DNA of 64,000 bases. It comes from Rhynchonema sp. JSB1_4. Lineage: Eukaryota; Nematoda; Chromadorea; Monhysterida; Xyalidae. The notes under the pieces are model-generated. The model saw only the letters and a program-made list of their open reading frames with translations. It ran no database searches and was not told the origin of the DNA. Both the position numbers and the translations under genes were made by a program. Shown piece by piece: positions 13,853 to 26,851 of this stretch. Position 1 is the first letter of the stretch. Every line of letters begins with the position of its first letter. Where the stretch lies: the NCBI GenBank assembly GCA_030248065.1, contig JASAMV010002585.1, forward strand, positions 1 through 64,000, in the 5' to 3' direction.

Positions 13853-14077
13853 TAGTGGTGTCGTTGGGGGTTATCCTTTTTAATATTCGGTATCTTCATT
13901 TTTCACCCGGGGCATCCGGCATCCTGAGTTTTTGTCCCTGGCTTTAAAATTATTCCGAAGACCGTAAAAAATCGACCTTTTTTACCCCAAAAAGTGATCA
14001 AAATCGCTTGCTCACACAAGCATAGACCCTAAAATGACTATTTTTGCCCCTCCTTTGATTTCCCAACGACATCACTG
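13853..14077. mobile_element. hAT-like MITE (TAGTGGTGTCGTTGGG ends)
   Basis: A 225-bp element whose ends are inverted repeats (TAGTGGTGTCGTTGGG against the reverse complement of cccaacgacatcactg). It is flanked by an imperfect 8-bp duplication, CCTTGGTA (13845-13852) and CCTTGGTG (14078-14085). An 8-bp duplication is characteristic of the hAT superfamily. The termini match those of the element at 18167, so both belong to one family. There is no coding capacity. Confidence 0.75.
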
Positions 14078-15889
14078 CCTTGGTGGTACATACGTACAAT
14101 TGTATTTCTGTGGTCGACACAGCATTCCAAGAGGCATACCAAGGTATCATTTTGTGACTGAGCGGCAGACCTGGCGTTTGGTACGCTCATGAGAGCTCTT
14201 TAGACACTTCCACTTGGTGGTATGTTTGTGAGTTGGCTTTTCGTTGTGTTCTGTTCAAATCAATAAACAAGCAAAAGCAAGCGAGCCAGAGTTGTATACT
14301 GAACAGCCTTTCATATATGGTACGTGGCGGGTTCAGCAGCTATGTACGTATTCCCGCTATTTTGTAACTGGGATGCACGCGAATATATAAATGTCTGTAT
14401 ACCTTGCGTTTGCACGCCTGATATGCCCATACTCACGTACTGACCAACTCCATGCAATATGGGGTGTTCCCGCACGCAGAAACCGCGATATTGCTGACTG
14501 AACAAAACGTTCTTTTCTGCTGTCCCATGATGAGGTTTGGATAGAACCAGGGGTGTTACTGTGTCTTCGCTGGGTCCTTTTATAAATTCTGGGTTCCATA
14601 AGCTTGTTCAGGACCGCAAATGTAGGAGGCGGATATACATACAGTACATTTAGCACTGTGTGGTGCCTTGCTGTCCCTTGGCTGAAGCTGTCGCCTACTC
14701 ATTCTGTTTAGTTGTACGCAGGTAGCACGTTGTTGTATCAATACCTGTGTGGATTTTTTTCACCGTGTGTCTGGATCCTGCTGTTATGCGAGAACTGAGG
14801 TCAATTCAACAAAATCACTCAGTTTGGGACCGGTATCAAAAAGTGGTCAGTTGGCCTCACTCTTGTTTGCCTTAGGCAGCTGCGGTTTTATTTGCACATT
14901 TCATTCATGGCCATGTTATGGCTATTACCATTTTGCTGTTCCAAAGGTCAAGTCCTGTAGGCAATGTCCTGCTACGTCATTGCCAAGTGTTTTATTGAAC
15001 ATCCTTAATCAATGGATCTGTCAAACAAGTTTGCTATGTACAGCACTCGGGTTTTGCTCGTGTTTGAGTTGTTTCGCATTATAAACAGTTTTCAACAGCG
15101 TTAAACGTGTCCTACAGTTTAGTCTTTGTGCCCAACCTGGGATAACGAACACTCCAATCTCACGCAAACTGTGCATGTGCTACTTGCCTTTGTTATTCCA
15201 TCTCTCACAACGTTATGTCTTTCCCAAACTTTGCCCATATGTTTGAGGGCTTTCATAAATGTGAGCACTGTCTTCCAAAGTTTAGGTGTGTATTATTTTC
15301 AGTTTGTGGTCTTCTTTTTGTTACTATGAACATGTTATTAGCATTTTATGTCTCTTCGATGTTATGGCTGCCGAATGCAGAAGCTCATGTTTACCACCAC
15401 GACTCATGCGAGTTGATATAAAACGAACCTGTTTGACAGGGCGTTACGTTGTCGGCAGGTTTCAGTTTTCGCACGTCAAAGCTTCCTTTCGTGCATGCAT
15501 TTAAAAGATAGGCACTTTAGTTTTTTGTTCAACTTATACGAAGTTTTAAACAGTCACACCGTGTGTCGGTCGGTTGCGTACGTGAGAAGCACAGAGGAAT
15601 TTTTCATAAACTTTGTACGTTATTTTTTTATAATTTCAGGTTGTGTCGAACCTGCGTGATTTTTATCGATCCAAAACCCAACACTGTGATCTGTGACCTG
15701 TTTGCGCAATTTTCCACAATTATTTATTATCGATTGGATTGGAGGGAATCAGCAGGAAATCAACATTGTCTTAAAAATTATGAGACGAAGTCATTAATCT
15801 CAAAGACAGATACCAAAACCTTCCGGCTTTAAAATCAGAATTTCGTTCTTCAAATTCGTGATCTCATTTTCTCGAAAAAGAAAGACAAC
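14078..15889 (+). other. Region upstream of the right-hand PAM gene
   Basis: No convincing exon was found. The last 250 bases or so before the PAM start codon are shared with the left arm. The rest is loop sequence absent from the left arm, or there only in a heavily compressed form. It probably contains the promoter and 5' untranslated region of PAM, but I cannot point to a TATA box or start site with confidence. Confidence 0.4.
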
Positions 15890-18800
15890 ATGCGATATCG
15901 GACGTTCTGCTTCACGTTGCTAACAATGGTCATTCTGGGTTACGTTAGTCAACCAGCTGCTGCGCACGGTGATGGAGAGGCTACAGCCAATCAACAACCA
16001 GCACCGACTGAATCTGATCAATCAACTTCGCCCGACAGCACCGATCCAACCAATCAGGACTCGGAATGGGTCGATAACTCGGGTGGCACACATCTGGTCA
16101 CCGTTGGCATGAATGGGTATCGACCGAGCACGGTTGGTCAAATGTGATGCTTATTTGGGATTGGTTCTTAAATTTGTTTTCCTCCTGAGTTTTCATAGAC
16201 GGGTTTTGACGTTTTGTCAAGCATCCAACTAGTTGTCGATCTTCCCTTTCTCATTAGGATATTTCGAGATTTATTGCTGACGCGGTTTTCAGACCGTTAT
16301 TGCTGTTCCCAGGCCGGACCTATCCCCAAGAGCGATGTCAAACTGGTTATGGGATCTGCGTTGGTCACATGAGCTCTATGCATGAAAGAAAGAATAAAAC
16401 AAAACATTACCGTTTTTGGTGGCAGCGCCACTAAATGGGAAACAATCAGTGCAAAATATTACGTGACCAAACAAGATCACCAGGTTTCATAGCCGGTCTG
16501 GCCACGAAGCGACTGATATATGTACGTCGAACTAGAAATTGTTTCTTCCAATTCATTATAAAAACCTGGAAATTTTCACTTCGGCGTGACAATGATTAAA
16601 CAGATATGATAATGGATAAACTAAAATAACCAATCACCGCTGAAAAAATCTTGCTCAATATTTGCAGAACGACGATTACCAATGTGTCGGTATACCAGTG
16701 CCGTTTCCAGGCTACATCGGTGAGTCGAGAATAAGGAGTTCAATGTTTTTATGTCAAAAAGTTACTGAAAAGCTCGTCATGTTCAGTTTCCTTCACTCCC
16801 ACTTCGCACGCCGACCGCGTTCACCATATGATATTGAACGGATGCACGCAGCCTGTGAAACCACAGGGACAAACTTGGTTGGTCAATTCGGGGACTGTTG
16901 GTTTTTTTGTCGAAAATGGGAGGCTGCTGGGGGCAGTAGAGGTCGGTGCTGTGGCTAGGTTTGGGGTCCCCCAATGGCACCACTACCTGCCCCCACTTTG
17001 GTATTGTACCCCCTACCCGCCCCGATTTTTTACCCTCAAAACCCATCAAAAGGGCCGAAAATTTCGCGCTGCGCACGATAAGTGTACTTCTAGCACATAA
17101 AAATTCGTACCCGAAAAACGGTGGTACACTACCCCCCCCCTCGGCCAAACCCCCGAGTCCCCACAAAACTCCAGATTCAGTACCCCTACCCCCTGTTTTC
17201 CCCTATGTATGGATACACTGCCCGCCTCGCAAGTCGGTCTTGAAGCTTGCTCATTTTATTTGGTTTGTCAATAATATTATGATATTTTGGTATTCTATCT
17301 GCGAGATTTGCTGATAACACTGCAAAAAAGTTTCTTTGTTGAACTCTCGCATCCCTCGCTGTTTGCGAATCGTTTTGTGTTTCATAAAGTATGACCCTGA
17401 ACCCTGTCTGTGTGAAATGTTGCACATTTGTTTTCTGCTTTCGTGGAAAGATCATCCAAGATAAAGATTGAAACAATCCACTCAGCAAAATAAAATTTAC
17501 TCCATCTAAAGAAGGTAATTTCATTTAACAGGGACTGTCTGCACGGTCCAACATGCAACGGTCAGTCAAAGACCATGTACGCGTGGGCACGCAATGCCCC
17601 GCCGTTGAAGTTCCCCGCTGGTGCAGGGATGTCAATTGGTAATGCCGGGGATGGTATCACGTATCTGGTGCTGCAAGTGCATTACGCACAGACATTCACG
17701 GGTTGGTGGTTGGCGATACTATTGTCATCCTTTATGAATAATAGCAAGCTTGGCGAGAGCATCTAATCAGGAATTTTCTCACTGGTTCTTTAATCACTAT
17801 CCGATTATCTCTTCCATTGCATTAATTCCTTGTTGATTCAGGCGAAGTCGACGATTACTCACGTGTGACGCTCGAGATGCGACTGCAACCACCACAGTAC
17901 ATTGCTGCCATCTATCTATTCATGGGCATGACATCCGTGCCCGCAAAAACTGACAGTTAGTTGCTTGTTTTTAGTTGTTTTATGTCTAGGTATTCATTTT
18001 TTCACCTGCTATTTGCACTGTGTGTGAAAATAAGGTTAGGTCGTATAAATACGATAGCCCTTTCTACAATGGCTCGGTTTCAGTCGGCATTTTTCGTTAC
18101 TGTAAAAGCTAAGCCAGTAACGAAGAGCAGTAATTGCTAGTCAATGACACACGGCATGCGCTGATTCAGTGGTGTCGTAGAGGGGATGACTTTTCGATCT
18201 CAAGAAGCACCAAAATTGACCATTTTTCGCTTGAAGTGTCTAAGATCGCTTGTCTGCGCAGGAAAACACCGTTTTGCATAATTTGAGATTTATTTTTGTC
18301 GCTTTTAGAAAAGTTTTTGCTGTCACTTTTCATAAACCCCCTCGGATTTGGGAAATTTTTGGATTTTTGGAGCAACACCGCTGGTATTGGAAATTTTTGA
18401 TTTTTGGCGGTTATGTATGGGAAAGTTGCCCAAAGGCTGGGTATGGGAAATTTTCGATTTTCTTAACGACGCCGCTGCATTGATTCGACTGGTGAAGCGC
18501 GATTCGTGCATGGGAGCCCATTACAATTTACAAATAGTAAATAGGTCAAGCCTGATTACAGCGTTCTACTCGCAAGAGACGTGCAAGTACCCGGGCACCA
18601 TCAAGGTCTACCCTTTCGCCTTCCGCACACACACACATTCTCTGGGCCGAGTGGTGTCCGCGTTTGTGTATCATCAGGGCAACTACACGCTCATCGGAAA
18701 ACGAAACCCGCAGTGGCCGCAGGTACGAACACGATATGTTCTGCGAGGTCTGCGTTTTTGTTGTTCTGTGAATGTCCCTGACTCAATTTGTTTCAACCCT

Positions 18801-21800
18801 GAAGACGAGAGATCTCTAGTGCTTTTGGTGCACGACCCGCCGTTATTGCACGGCCAACAAACACTGCCTGGTCTGCAGACCAGCATGTACCGATATATAA
18901 AAAGAACGTATCCAGAATTTGATAACGTACCAAATTCGCGGATAACTAGGTCGGTTTTTTTGTGAGGAACGATGACTGAAGCCCTCTTCAGTTTTGCCGT
19001 GCCAAATTCTACGTCGTATCCAAAAATTGGTCGGTGCAGGTCTGTTGGCCTGGTATTGGTTGATGTTCATCTGCTGTAGTATTCCAGGTTATCACGTCCG
19101 AATAGTCAGGGCACAGTACACCTAATGTCGCTTTGCAGATGTTTCAAAAAGCTGAACCGAATGTTGTAATCAGGCCAGGTGATTGGTTGACATCAATTTG
19201 CCGCTATAACAGCTCGGAGAGGACACGAACCACGCAAATGGGGTGAGTGATCATGTGCGGTACACGTGCGTTTGGTACATTTGCACTGATGAAGTCCTGG
19301 TACATCGACCTTCTGTGAGTGCCGGACGAAGCCGACGAAACGCACTATTGTTGAAGCTGAATCACAAGTCTTCGGGACACAAGCGTTTCGATGCCTGGGT
19401 ACAACCTAGCGCTGCGAGAAAAAAATTTGTGCCACCGTGTAATTGTTGAAAAACTTGCAAATTCGACGGTTGAACTTTGAGATTCTGCATCAACAACGAA
19501 TTTCACAATGTTCCTCAAACCACAAATAATTGTAATCCCGTTGTTAATTCTAATGTGTTTGGAGGCATAATTTTAGTGATGGATAGAGAGAATGAGATAA
19601 AACAAAATATCCACTCTTCATTTATTCAGCGCCACTGGTCAGGACGAGATGTGCAATTTCTACATGATGTACTTGCGTGCTTATGGTCAGCAAGACCCGT
19701 TCAACAACTCGCCCTATTGTACAATGAACACCAATTCCCTGTCTGAGGCGGATCGCCACGTGGCAGAGAATTATCCTGAATCAGGGAAGGCCCTATTGCC
19801 ACTCGATCGCAAACTGGAGGAGGAGGCGCATCAGAGCTCGATTCAATTCGGTAATTCTGCTTATAAACACTGGGTGAAACCCCGCGTAATCGTGAAACGA
19901 CAGATTTTTATTCCGCCCCGCCGGCGCACCTACCCTACTAACGGTGACGGGTCGGACTATTACACAAACATCAACAGACGGCCGTATGATTATCCCGGAG
20001 GTGGGACTTATGCGGATTATCAGGATTCTTATGAACAACAGCGGCCGCAAACCCAGCCGTTGGGCTCTGAAAACAGCAACGATTTGAATGTCGGGCCTAA
20101 CAGGCCTAATTCAGGCACGGATAAGCCTAAAGACAATAAGAACGCTAATAATGCGATAGACCTTGGTGGTGGGTCTGGTGAGACTGCAACGGTGCAGGAT
20201 TGTGACAAATGTAAGCATTGACTGGGGTGCTGTGCTGTGCGGGTGTTTGTGAATGTGGTGTGTGTGTGCCTGTTCGTTTGTGTGCTTCCGGTGTTCACGA
20301 TCGAAAAAAATCGTTTTTATCTCGCTCCCAAGAGTGGGTAGGCTTTGGTTCACGGCGGCTGTGATGAAAGCCTAAATCTCCTGCCGAACTAGTCTTGTAC
20401 CGTGACGTGACCGTGTTGAAGGCAACTGGTGTTGTTTCTATGTTCTGTGCTCCCCGTTTTTTAGAAAACACCCAGTTTTGTCATAAACAGCATTATGTTT
20501 TACTCATATTACTTATCGACATTGCAACAGTAATACAATTTACAATTTATTAATTTCTTAAATTTTTTTCTCTAAAAAGACAATTTTTTTCTTTTAAAAT
20601 TTATCATTTTTACTAAGTGAGTTTCACATGGCGATTGTGCTATTCGGCTGACGAGCGGGGGGCACAACGTCACGCCGATGGTCTCGAATACCCCGCGAAA
20701 CCTAGGCGTAGACAGGACTCCAAATTAATTTTTTCAATAATTTGCTAAATACAACAGTCACACAATGCTCTCGCATCCCTTATGGTTGCTTGCGTATAAA
20801 TGCGTGATGTCATGATGAAGTTTTCTTGTTTTTGAATGTTTTGCTCCGTTGTGAATGCACCTACTGGCTCCGTTATGATAGATAACAGTAGACAATAGAT
20901 ATAGATAATAGCAGTGTTGTACGTAATTTTTTATCTGCCCATGCCCAGAACCATGTGATTCCCAAAGTTGAAGAGGTTGTCCATTTCCCAGATTCTTATT
21001 TCGCATATTTTACGTGCATGCTTTGCGCAAAATATGTTTTGGCCCAACGTTTTCCTTTGTATCAGCGTTCATCTATTTTGCTGTCACTTCACGCTTGGGC
21101 TTGACTGTAGTTAGTTCGGTTCGGTGTCGGTGGTTTGCATGCTAGAACGTAGATCGTATTTGGCTGTAGTATATATCAATATAGTGCGGATTACGACAAC
21201 AACACTGTGAAAACCTAAATAAAGTACACAGTAGCCAACGAAATCCTCACAATTCAAATTTTTCCTTTGGCATTGTTTTCCAGGCGTATCCGAGCTGTCA
21301 ACCGTCAGCCAAATCGGTCCCAACCAAATCGGTCAAATTGGTGGTTTGGCCCTCGACCCAGTTACCGGCAATCTATTCGTTTTCCATCGCGGCAAGATCA
21401 CGTGGGGAGCACAGTTAGCGAAAAACTTTGTCAAATTTGTTTCTATTGTAATGTCCGCACAGCAACTAAGTTTGATTCAGTATTTAAACATGCTTATGTC
21501 TATGTGGCCAATACAGTGTAGTATCGTTTGGTTGTCAGCGCCGATGTCAACAACTAATTGACCAAAAATACATGAAGAAGCGTTTCGACAACATTTTTTC
21601 ATTCGAGAATGTGTCGCGCACGCTGATAAACAGCTTGTATTTCACTGAGAGTATAAATTTTTTAACACATCACTGTTTATCAGTTATTTCATGATTTAGT
21701 CAGTGTAGGCAAATCGAACGAAACGTCAATAATAATCCAGTAAAGATGGATTAAATAAAGTAGCTGCCCAAGTTGATTGCAGTCAGAAACTTGACGGATT

Positions 21801-24800
21801 TCGAACTCCATCTTTAACGTTTCAGCACTTTTGACCACTTCAATCGTCTAACACAACGTGTGCCGGTCACAGTGGATGCGGTCATTGAGGCATCATATCA
21901 AGCTAACAGCCCAACGCCGAGTTTGGTGTCATCGTTTGGAGCTAACAAGTAAGTTGTGTGTTGTTTTGATTTTTCTATGTTTGATTTTTTTGAACAATTT
22001 CAGTGCTTTTTACAAGCTATTTTCTACTTTCTTGTTTAGGTTCTATATGCCTCACGGTATTTATGTGGACAGTGCGTCCAATGTGTGGCTGACCGATGTT
22101 GGACTGCACCAAGTGTTCAAGTACACGAAAAAAGGTGCTTGTTTGGGGAGGTTTTTGTTATCTTTGGATCAATTCACTTGTTTATTTGTAATTGATCGCA
22201 CACTTTAAGTCACGCGATTGCTGCTCGACGATTTCTGTTCCAAAACAAAGAATATTAAAGCAATGCAATATACTAGTGGCAGATTCGGTACAAACTTTCA
22301 GCTTGCGGTAAATATGTTGGCCTTCTGAACAAAAATACCACTCACTCACTACGCAAAGAGAGAAGAGTGTTTTGAACTCAGAAGCCTCCGAAATCATGAA
22401 TGACATGCATTATTTTCATTTTCAATCATCCAGATGGCCAAATGTCGCAGTCCATGGTGCTTGGCCAAGCGTTCACACCCGGCCGCGATGTGCGTACGTT
22501 CTGCAAGCCGACTGCCGTTGTGACCGTACCTGATGGTTAGTGGACTGGCTGGCGGATGTTTCCCTAATTTGCTTTGTGAGCCTACACAATTTGTAGAGAC
22601 ATGCTTTTGATTTATGTTTGTGGTTGCGGAATACACTCGACACCGACAGCAAGATGTGTCGAACTAATGATAAGCCAGCCACACTGGGTGCGGTACAATT
22701 TCACACGTGGTAGTTTACTGAAAGCTGTTACTCTGTTAGGAAACATTAGAATCTTGCATGTTGTGTTCATTCATTTTTAATAAAATATATTATGGATTGA
22801 CCCACACTTTCAGGCAGTATCTACGTGGCCGATGGTTACTGCAATTCGCGTGTGGTCAAATTCTCGGCCAGTGGCCAATACATATCACAGTTCGGGCGGC
22901 AAGAATTCTCCCGCAATCCGTCACCCCTGGCGTTTGCCGTACCACATGATTTGAGTGTGGATGTGGAACAGTCGACACTTTGGGTGTCGGACAGGTATGT
23001 GTTTAGTTGGACGTGTCGGGCGCTTTGCACTTGTGGTTTTTGCTGCCCTTTTTATTGAACTTTATCTAAAGCCAGTGAGTTTGGGTGGAATAGTCACCAC
23101 AGCCCGCGCTTATTGAGCGGCATACCGGCCAGGCAGTAACTGCCCTTGTAAGTAAATTTACTTGCTCGACAGCATGGGTGGTCATTTCTTGTTTTTTTGG
23201 TCACGCGGCATAACAAACGGCACTAAATTTTCGTACCACAAGATTGAAAAGTATCCTCATTGGTTGCTTCCCGCATCCCCGCTATATTGTAAGATTTGCT
23301 GAGATAAATTCGGAGAACGTCTGGATACAAGGTGGAAACGTTTTTTCCATTGATGAATATGGTTCATTCTGTTGCAGGGAACACGGACGTGTGACGGCAT
23401 TCGATTTCAACGGCACGCCGAAAGCAGCTATTCGACCGCCTTTGGAATTCAAGACTGTGTATTCGGCGGACAATGCTGGTCAGTTACAAACATGCCCGCG
23501 TCAAACCTGAAACGTCCATCCGGTCTTGGTCGCGTGCATTTTTTCAATGATAGTTTTGGCACCTAGGCGTTTTCTGCACTTTTGGATGTGGTTCAAATGC
23601 CAGAATGCCTATCTGGCACCGGCACCTGAGATTCAGATTTAAATGTTCACTAAGTTTCATTGAAATGCCTAACTGTATTTGCAGTGCGCTCCCTATTCTT
23701 CATCCCCGGCCGTCCATCGGTGCTGGGTAACGCGATCAAGGCATTTGTAGCCAACACTGACACACACCAAGTCGCGTACTCGTTCAGTCCAAAGGGAAAG
23801 GTTGGGATTGTTTAGTCATTTTCGTCCATTGATGAGGCGAGGAGTTTTTTGTGACTATTGTTCCGGATGATTTGAAAAAAACCAAAATGCGGTATACTGG
23901 CATTGACATCAGGATCGCGCTTGAGTTTCTTTGTGTTTGATGGTGTTTAATGATATTTCTGACTAAGGATTCAGAAGGCTGTTCACCACTTTGCCATAAA
24001 ATTGATGATGTGATGCCAACACACTGCGTACCTGTCATTCCATGAGCTTCCACTGTAAGCGCATGTAACAAAATTGTCCAACTGATACAAGCCGCAAACT
24101 TATCAAATTTCCGTAAGCATACCATATTCCCTCCACACAGCCATTCCAAGCGCCACATGTGCTGCGTGTGTCGTCCAACGGTCAATACGTGTACGTTGGT
24201 GAAGTTACGGTGCCCGGTGTTCTGAGACGATTCGAAATTAAGCGTGAACAGGTCATTTTGTGTTTTGTGTTTGTTCGGTCGGTCAATGTTTTTTTGAGTT
24301 GCGCCGTGACCGCGAGTGGGAGCACAGACCAACAACTGTGTCATCTGCCACTGTTAGTCACAAACCATTTTGCTAATAGGGTTGGGACTGCCTTGATCAT
24401 TGTGCATGGCGAACGACTTTTGTTCATGCCACTAATTTCGACCGAGTAGCATAAATTTTGTTCCTGTACCACTCAAAAAAAATTCATGACGGTAGAATGA
24501 AATTAGTGTCTTCGGTAAACGCCGAAATAATACCTACGTTACCAAGATAACCAATCATCAAGTGTGACACCCGACCAAGGACATGAACACGTCAAAAATT
24601 TTAAAATTTTCTAGTTTTATATTTTTGTTACAATGCCATTGTTGTTTTTCATCTCTCTATTTTCAGCACACAGTCCAATTAGGTGGTATGTCACACTCGC
24701 ATTCACATGGTGCTGATGGGGGCCAGGCCCATGACCATCATCATATGGACATGTCTGCCCAGACACAAGGTATGCTTAGGCTTGTAAGGCTATCTAGAGG

Positions 24801-26851
24801 TTTTCTCGGTGCTGGCTGTTTTGTCTGTTTAAACGCTGACCTGATTTTTAGGATTAGCAACACAGAGTTGAAGTAGTCAAACTGTCTCTGTTCCTATCAG
24901 TGTTTCACTGCACAGCAAGGTACTAAGGAGATAAACTCAAATAATGAATTTCTGTCAATGCACCAGATACCCGTTCCACACGATTGAATCTGAAATCTGA
25001 TAATTTCGAGAAAGAGCCTGACCGAAAAAGGAGGGATACAAATTTGTCGACCGTTCTTTCATTCTGTTAGTTTGTGTGCGAATGCAGGCATGAAAAGAGT
25101 CAAATCATTGGTGTATTCGGTGCATTCGCACTGACGATGTCCCGGTGCATCACTCTTCTGTGTGAAAGAAATGCAACGGGCTATCATCATAGGAGTTCAC
25201 TGCACCGTAATGCAATGACACCATGACATGATATTACTGTTATTCGTCAGGCGTTGGAACCGTTGACAATTCCCATCAGGGACCCAATCAATAGCCATAG
25301 GACTTGCATAGCTCTTCTCCAGTTAGGTTTAGCTGTGCTAAGTATTACACTGGTGAACCATTATACTGTGGTCCTGATTCTCATCCGATTAGGATAGACC
25401 GCGAACTGTTCTGCGATCAAAGTATATTGTAACTTGCTTCGTCCAATACTGAATTGTGATCATCTGAATAACTCTGGGAAAGTAAAATAAAGTCATATTT
25501 TCCAGCCACACCCGCAGGGCTAGCGGCCGAATCAGCGAACAATCCCGACCCCTCGCCCCGTGAGCGCAACGGCAGAGTATCGGGTTTAAACACATTGCGT
25601 GTAGCATCGACCGGCTGGTCCCGTATGGGCGTAGTGATGCTGTTCGCTATCATTGTGCCTTCGCTGCTGTGCTGTATCGTTTATTGTTATCGGAAAAATG
25701 CACGAACCAGGGGTGGTTAGTTGTACATATGTCTCTTCTTTCTCTCTGGGTCGTCCACTTACGTCTGGTTCTGTGGGAAAAATTTTGTTTATGAAGCTGA
25801 TTGGGTGAACAAAAGATTTATATATTTATTTATATATATTATTTATTATATATTATTATTATTTATATTTATTATATATTATATATTATTTATATATATT
25901 ATATATTTATTTATTTATTTATTTATTAGATTTATATATTTAGAAGGAAACATTTGACGGCCAGTGTATATTTTCGAAAGGAAAAAAGGGACTATCATCT
26001 GGGCTGCTTAAAAAACCTTTCAAGCTCCAATCAGTATCAAAATTTGAAAAACAGATGATTTCTTCGATTCTGATATGAGTAAGTGAAATCTGCTCTCTTG
26101 AGTTGCTCATTTTTTACTTTTCAATGTTACCAGACATTTTATATCTACCCCTTGGTGGTAATGGAACCGATGTACTGTATATTCCCTTCTAATTTTATAA
26201 TTACATCTCTAATTCATGTTGAGTTGAGAAACAGTGATGTGTCCTTGCTCATTCAGGCAATATTCGGCGTTTCGACTTCTCGTCCACATTCCGTTCCGGT
26301 CGGCCGTTGCTCAAAGATCGAAATGTACGTTTTTCAATTCTTTGTGCACTTTTGTTTCTTTGTTATGTTTAATGTTTGTTCACTACGAATGAATATTGTT
26401 TTGTTATCATGCCGCCTATGGCGCACTGGACAAAAGCTTCTTTTTGTCCCCCAAGCTTCTTTTTGTTCCCCAGTCCAAACGGTCGCTGTCATTATACCCT
26501 GTCTTGGCCACGTGACTGACTTTGAAAATAAGTTGGTGATTTACGGATGGTTCTGATTTCGGTACTACTGCTATTGTAACCAGACGGGGCAGAAACAGCT
26601 GAATAATTGGTCGAAGTCAAAACAGTCGATGTAGGTTATGAGAAGTGGGATCTGATGCATACAGATTACACACATAGTTTGAATAAGTGACACAAATAAA
26701 TAAGTCAAAATCATATGGTAAAGTTTCCCTGTTGCATCAGGGTTTCCAACCGCTTCGCACCGACGACGTTGACAACCTGAGCTCTAGTGACACTGACCAG
26801 GAGGACACACTGTACACACAGAAGAGACCATCGGCCAGGCATCTCACATAG
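15890..26851 (+). CDS. PAM: Bifunctional peptidylglycine alpha-amidating monooxygenase (PHM-PAL), membrane form
   Basis: PAM converts glycine-extended peptides to alpha-amides in the secretory pathway. PHM (Cu, ascorbate, O2) hydroxylates the glycine and PAL releases glyoxylate. Twenty-one frame-consistent exons: 15890-16132, 16668-16719, 16787-16877, 17532-17701, 17842-17955, 18562-18722, 19139-19242, 19630-20210, 21284-21413, 21826-21948, 22040-22134, 22434-22535, 22814-22994, 23378-23478, 23685-23800, 24141-24251, 24667-24769, 24967-25065, 25506-25715, 26257-26324, 26741-26851; 1021 residues (vertebrate PAM about 975). Signal peptide 1-25. PHM about 80-330: CuA ligands H111, H112, H179; CuB ligands H247, H249 and M319 in DEMCNFY. 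A Tyr/Pro-rich basic linker spans about 385-505. PAL about 510-825 keeps [26 protein letters not shown] and APHV, covering the metal-binding histidines and catalytic Tyr/Arg. An unusual His-rich segment follows (826-859), then a membrane helix about 930-953 and an acidic tail ending in the GFQPLRTDD...DTDQED region, which resembles the vertebrate tail. All key residues are present, so it should be active. Confidence 0.95.
16930..17225. repeat. GC-rich repeat in PAM intron 3
   Basis: The intron between the two CuA-region exons (16878-17531) contains runs of C on this strand such as 'taccccctaccc' and 'taccccccccc', bounded by 'ggcagtagagg' and 'cccctatgtatggatacactgccc'. It resembles a GC-rich MITE, but I could not define exact ends or a duplication. 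A mirror copy lies at about 9752-10047. Confidence 0.45.
18167..18477. mobile_element. hAT-like MITE in PAM intron 5
   Basis: A 311-bp element with ends CAGTGGTGTCGTAGAGG and the reverse complement of cttaacgacgccgctg. The flanking 8-mers CGCTGATT (18159-18166) and CATTGATT (18478-18485) agree at six of eight positions, consistent with an eroded hAT duplication. The interior has repeated 'ggaaattt(t/c)(t/g)ga' motifs and no coding sequence. It shares its end sequence with the element at 13853. Confidence 0.65.
25818..25945. repeat. AT-rich microsatellite, right-arm copy
   Basis: TTTA/TATT-rich tract in PAM intron 19, partner of the tract at 1030-1172 but with different unit counts. Confidence 0.9.
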
